This document shows positions 51,231 to 54,376 of a DNA stretch of 54,376 nucleotides, one piece after another (positions within the stretch are counted from its first letter, which is position 1; every line of letters starts with the position of its first letter). Source of the stretch: Paenibacillus dakarensis (GTDB lineage Bacteria; Bacillota; Bacilli; Paenibacillales; Paenibacillaceae). The translations under genes were made by a program, and so were the position numbers. The DNA lies in the NCBI RefSeq assembly GCF_001373415.1, contig NZ_CDSE01000012.1:1-54376 (forward strand), written 5' to 3'. The notes under the pieces are model-generated. The model did no database searches. It had not been told where the DNA came from and saw nothing but the letters and a program-made list of their open reading frames with translations.

Positions 51231-52148
51231 TTAAGGAAGAATGTTTCCGGCTGCACGATAAATCTCGTACCATTCCTCGCGTGACAGGCGAATGTCGGCT
51301 GCTTTAATGCAGTCTTTCAACCGTTCAATATTCATGGTACCAATGACAGGCTGCATGTTCGCTGGATGACGAAGCAGCCATGCAACTGCGATCGTGGTGT
51401 TGCTTACATTATATTTCTCAGCGATTTCATCGATTTTGCTGTTCAATTCAGGGAACTTATCGTTACCGAGGAACACTCCTTCGAAGAATCCGTATTGGAA
51501 AGGTGACCATGGTTGAATCGTAATGTCATGTAACCGGCAGAAATCCAGTACACTTCCGTCACGGTTTACTGCGGAGTTATTCTCCATATTGACATTGATT
51601 CCATTAGAAATCATGTTTGCATTCGTGATACTAAGCTGTAGCTGATTAACTACGATAGGTTGTTTGACCACTTTTTTCAAGAGCTGAATTTGCATCGGAT
51701 TCTGATTGGAAACACCAAAATGCCGCACCTTACCGGAGGATTCTAGTTGATCAAACGCTTCAGCAACCTCTTCAGGCTCAACGAGCGCATCCGGACGATG
51801 AAGAAGCAGAACATCCAGGTAATCGGTTTTCAATCTTTTCAAAATGTTATCAACTGAATTCAGAATATGCTCTTTGGAAAAGTCGAACATGCCTGGACGA
51901 ATTCCGCATTTGGATTGAAGTATCATTTGTTCACGGACCGTAGCATTCATATGTACTGCATCTGCAAAGATCTCCTCACACGTTCCGCCGCCATAAATAT
52001 CGGCATGATCAAAGAAGTTTGCGCCTTCTTCCAGTGCGGTTTGGACAAAACGCTCAGCTTCAGTCTTATCGAGTGAGTTGATTCGCATGCAGCCAACGGC
52101 TACAACCGGCACTTCAAGTGTACTACTGCCAAGTTTAATCTTTCTCAT
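51231..52148 (-). CDS. Aldo/keto reductase (YdhF-like)
   Basis: 305 residues, TIM barrel. Catalytic tetrad: Asp/Tyr in NFFDHADIYGGG (about 47-55), Lys in ILQSKCGIRP (about 80), His in VLLLHRPD (about 118). NADPH site VIGTMNIERLKDC near the C-terminus. Substrate unknown. Separated by 109 bp from the P450 on the same strand, so could be co-transcribed. Confidence 0.94.
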   Translation of the reverse strand: MRKIKLGSSTLEVPVVAVGCMRINSLDKTEAERFVQTALEEGANFFDHADIYGGGTCEEIFADAVHMNATVREQMILQSKCGIRPGMFDFSKEHILNSVDNILKRLKTDYLDVLLLHRPDALVEPEEVAEAFDQLESSGKVRHFGVSNQNPMQIQLLKKVVKQPIVVNQLQLSITNANMISNGINVNMENNSAVNRDGSVLDFCRLHDITIQPWSPFQYGFFEGVFLGNDKFPELNSKIDEIAEKYNVSNTTIAVAWLLRHPANMQPVIGTMNIERLKDCIKAADIRLSREEWYEIYRAAGNILP

Positions 52149-52257
52149 ATAAGTAGGGCCTCCATATCAAGTTAAGTTTTAATGTGATGCAGACAAACAA
52201 TTACCGGCATGCCTTATGTATATTGTGACACGCAGGTGAGGGAGTATCAACATATTT

Positions 52258-53520
52258 TTAAACTAAAGCTCTGACGTTTCGGATGACGATATGACTGTGC
52301 GGCAGGGAGGGCATATCATGAAAGCTAAAGCTTACATCCTGCACGGGTACCTGGTAGCTCATCTTATTTGCCAGAAAATCAATACTTTCCTTCATAATTT
52401 CAAGTGTAATCCATTCACCGGCGCAGCGGTGTCCTGTATCATGATCCCCGCCGCCTTGAGGAATAAAATTGAACGGGCTGCCGTTCCAGTCATTGAACCG
52501 GTCAGGTCGGAATAACTCGGGTTGTTCCCACAGATCAGGATGGTGATTGGTCCCGTATAAATCAAGAATGGTCAGCACGCCTTCATTGAATTGATAACCA
52601 TTCCAGGTGAAATCTTTGACCGCACGTGCCGGAACAAAAGGAAAGAAAGGATAGAATCGGCGTACTTCTTGAACAAAGTTCTTCAATTGCTGCTCATCTG
52701 CCGATTGTAATTTTAGCCGTTCTTCCGGTTGTTGAATAACGGCGAGAGCCGTGAAGCAAATATAAATCGAAACAGCAACTATAGGCCGCAAAATATTTAT
52801 GATCTCAACCGCCACAATTTTTTTGTCGAGAAGTTCCCCGTTTAGGTCCCGATGCCACGAAAAAGAGTACAAGGCTGTATTCTCTGGTGGTTCCATTGCA
52901 CCTGTACGTACACTTTCAACGAGTTCCTGAACCCATTTCTCTATTTTGGAACGCGCATTCCTTCCCTTTATATGCTTGAATCCCAAGGCAGCTGTCGCTT
53001 CAATCATGGAACCGAGCCATTCAGTCTTCTCTTTAACTTCTTCTTCGGCCAAAGGCACGCCAGCCCATTCACAAGCTGTACGGCACAATAATTCTTTAGC
53101 TTCTTCATAGATCGTTATTTCTTCTTTGTGTTCCCAACGGCGAACAGCAAGTTCCCATTGTTTACGCGTAATATCTCTCATGGATTGAAGTGCTTCACCT
53201 GACATGACAGACATAAACATGGCTTTCCGGTGGCGATGTGCCTCTCCATCAAGCGTCTGAACACCATCTTCACCAAACAGGGTCTTCAATACTCTCTTCG
53301 GGGCTGCGCCGTTCCGCTTGAATTTCTCAGAATCATATATTAATTTGGCTGCTTCTTCACCCCGTATACATATCGCCCGTTCACCTAACAGGCGTGTTTC
53401 AAAAATATCGGATTGAAAGCCGATGGCTCTGTTCGTAATGTACAAGTATCCCTCTCTTAGTACACTCAAGCTGTTATCGAGTCCGTCTTCCTTAGGAATG
53501 AAATTTTTCTGTTCCATCAT
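52258..53520 (-). CDS. Fatty-acid peroxygenase cytochrome P450 (CYP152 type)
   Basis: 420 residues. The I-helix lacks the usual acid-alcohol pair and has Arg-Pro in NILRPIVAVSIYICFTAL (about 244-245), the hallmark of CYP152 (P450-BS-beta) enzymes, which use H2O2 instead of redox partners and hydroxylate fatty acids at alpha/beta positions. E-x-x-R as EVRRFYPF, heme Cys in GGGDHDTGHRCAGEW (about 367). The start is the first or second ATG of MMEQ; AGGAGG is 5-8 bases upstream. Cytoplasmic; no ferredoxin gene is needed. Confidence 0.95.
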   Translation of the reverse strand: MMEQKNFIPKEDGLDNSLSVLREGYLYITNRAIGFQSDIFETRLLGERAICIRGEEAAKLIYDSEKFKRNGAAPKRVLKTLFGEDGVQTLDGEAHRHRKAMFMSVMSGEALQSMRDITRKQWELAVRRWEHKEEITIYEEAKELLCRTACEWAGVPLAEEEVKEKTEWLGSMIEATAALGFKHIKGRNARSKIEKWVQELVESVRTGAMEPPENTALYSFSWHRDLNGELLDKKIVAVEIINILRPIVAVSIYICFTALAVIQQPEERLKLQSADEQQLKNFVQEVRRFYPFFPFVPARAVKDFTWNGYQFNEGVLTILDLYGTNHHPDLWEQPELFRPDRFNDWNGSPFNFIPQGGGDHDTGHRCAGEWITLEIMKESIDFLANKMSYQVPVQDVSFSFHDMPSLPHSHIVIRNVRALV

Positions 53521-53769
53521 CGAAGCCTCCTATACTCCTTTTATTTTTCGTATGTAACGCAGTACTTTATTAATACCCGTTAAGATCACAGTTGAACGAA
53601 AGGAGGACTATTTAGAAGCTTGTCAATAGCTTGTGAGGTATGATAACATTTTCAGGCATGTGAAATGACGTAGACTTCATTTAACTTCTAATTGTGATAC
53701 ATAGAGTTGTAATCATATTTTATTATTGTTGTTAAGCTAGTGTGTTCAGACATAAGGGAGTTGTTGAAT

Positions 53770-54376
53770 TTGAAAAAGTGGTTTGTCTCGCTTGCTTTTT
53801 TGCTGCTGATCGGATGTCAGTCCGCTGAATCCATGCAGAACAGAGATATAAGTGCTGAAGACAGCACAGAAAGTCAGGTTGCGGAGAAGGAGCCTGAAAA
53901 GACCCATGAGACGGTTTCGATTCCAAGAGATCAGATTCATAAAGGTAATCTGCTATTGGTTAACAAGGATAATCCGGTAAATGAGGCGGGTATTCCTGCT
54001 GATATTGTAAATCTATACGACAATAATGAACTTACAGAGGGATTTGCCTTGTTAGACAACACGATTCAATTATCGACTGGCGTAGTTGAGAAATTTGGAG
54101 AAATGGTTGATGCAGCGGCACGTCAAGGAGTTACGCATTTCATGATCAGCAGCGGTTATCGTAATCTGGACGAGCAGCAGAGGCTCTATAAAGAGATTGG
54201 CTCTGATTATGCACTTCCGGTGGGTACAGTGAGCATAACGTTGGATTATCGCTTGATATCGGTTCAACATTGAAACCGATTGATCAAGCTCCTGAAGGAA
54301 AATGGTTGAAAGAGAATGCCTGGGATCTTGGATTTATCCTCAGATACCCTGTAGATAAAACCGCCATAACAGGCAT
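53770..54376 (+). pseudogene. VanY-like D-Ala-D-Ala carboxypeptidase, frameshifted and cut by window end
   Basis: Starts at TTG 53770 (AAGGGAG upstream), with a lipoprotein signal (LLLIGCQS, Cys at about 16). The M15 peptidase domain begins near DNTIQLSTGVVEKFGEMV; zinc-site motif SSGYRNLDEQQRLY is present. At about 54218 the frame breaks: reading continues in another frame as GYSEHNVGLSLDIGSTLKP (the second zinc motif, S-x-H-x-x-G-x-x-x-D) and QAPEGKWLKENAWDLGFILR. One missing base explains it. Without the shift it would be a normal membrane-anchored D,D-carboxypeptidase or D-Ala-D-Ala peptidase. Real inactivation or an assembly error cannot be told apart here. Confidence 0.85.

Overview
The window looks like chromosomal DNA from a spore-forming, low-to-mid G+C Firmicute, most probably Paenibacillus. 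The grounds are a GerA/GerB/GerC spore germinant receptor, the YojF/BshB2 bacillithiol pair, an LplB/LplC-type sugar ABC operon with a membrane-bound AraC regulator, several copper-amine-oxidase-like 'stalk' domain surface proteins, and Bacillus-like 5S rRNA and tRNA genes. The genus is inferred from gene content; no database search was run.

Layout. 1-7660: end of an rRNA operon (5S and terminator), a minus-strand carbohydrate ABC operon with its regulator, then an eight-gene tRNA cluster (Glu, Val, Thr, Asp, Lys, Leu, Gly, Pro) with its own promoter and terminator. 7660-10560: an M29 aminopeptidase followed by gene debris (a short NTF2-like ORF and a LysR C-terminal remnant running into a DinB-family gene). 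10640-19629: the alkylation-repair cluster alkA <-> adaA-adaB(ogt), in which adaA is split by 6,721 bp of foreign mosaic DNA. That insert holds the two halves of a nuclease gene in circularly permuted order, a repeat block that resembles transposon ends, a stalk-domain protein, fused cheA/cheB debris, a DUF3238-type protein, a complete IS1182-family element and a small membrane protein.

19757-30447: a PNPOx-UbiA fusion, a two-component system plus ABC exporter cassette (peptide-antibiotic type), a phosphodiester glycosidase, a secreted protein with eight Big2-like repeats, an SDR dehydrogenase and an AI-2E/PerM transporter. 30832-39211: large-subunit catalase, YojF-BshB2, an AraC regulator, a VOC protein, a spermidine-synthase-like protein, a divergent IF-3 paralogue facing a YebC-family translation factor, and a P450. 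39458-47274: a secreted stalk/PKD protein, a ydcZ-crp/fnr-ydcZ operon with a perfect palindrome upstream, an Rrf2-nitroreductase-azoreductase redox module, an Sm-like/Gly-rich protein and a Cys-rich pentapeptide-repeat protein. 47427-54376: a gerABC operon, an aldo/keto reductase, a CYP152-type fatty-acid peroxygenase and a frameshifted VanY-like peptidase cut by the window end.

The strongest unusual signal is the clean, reciprocal adaA/nuclease junction pair at 12224 and 18944. Both broken genes are restored if the intervening 6.7 kb is treated as a circle that integrated. Other points of interest are a repeat block with TGTCGGG ends and TGACAMRAA-type sites, a two-copy dispersed RNA-hairpin element with a conserved loop (30455 and 45696), and the head-to-head IF-3 paralogue and YebC-family genes.
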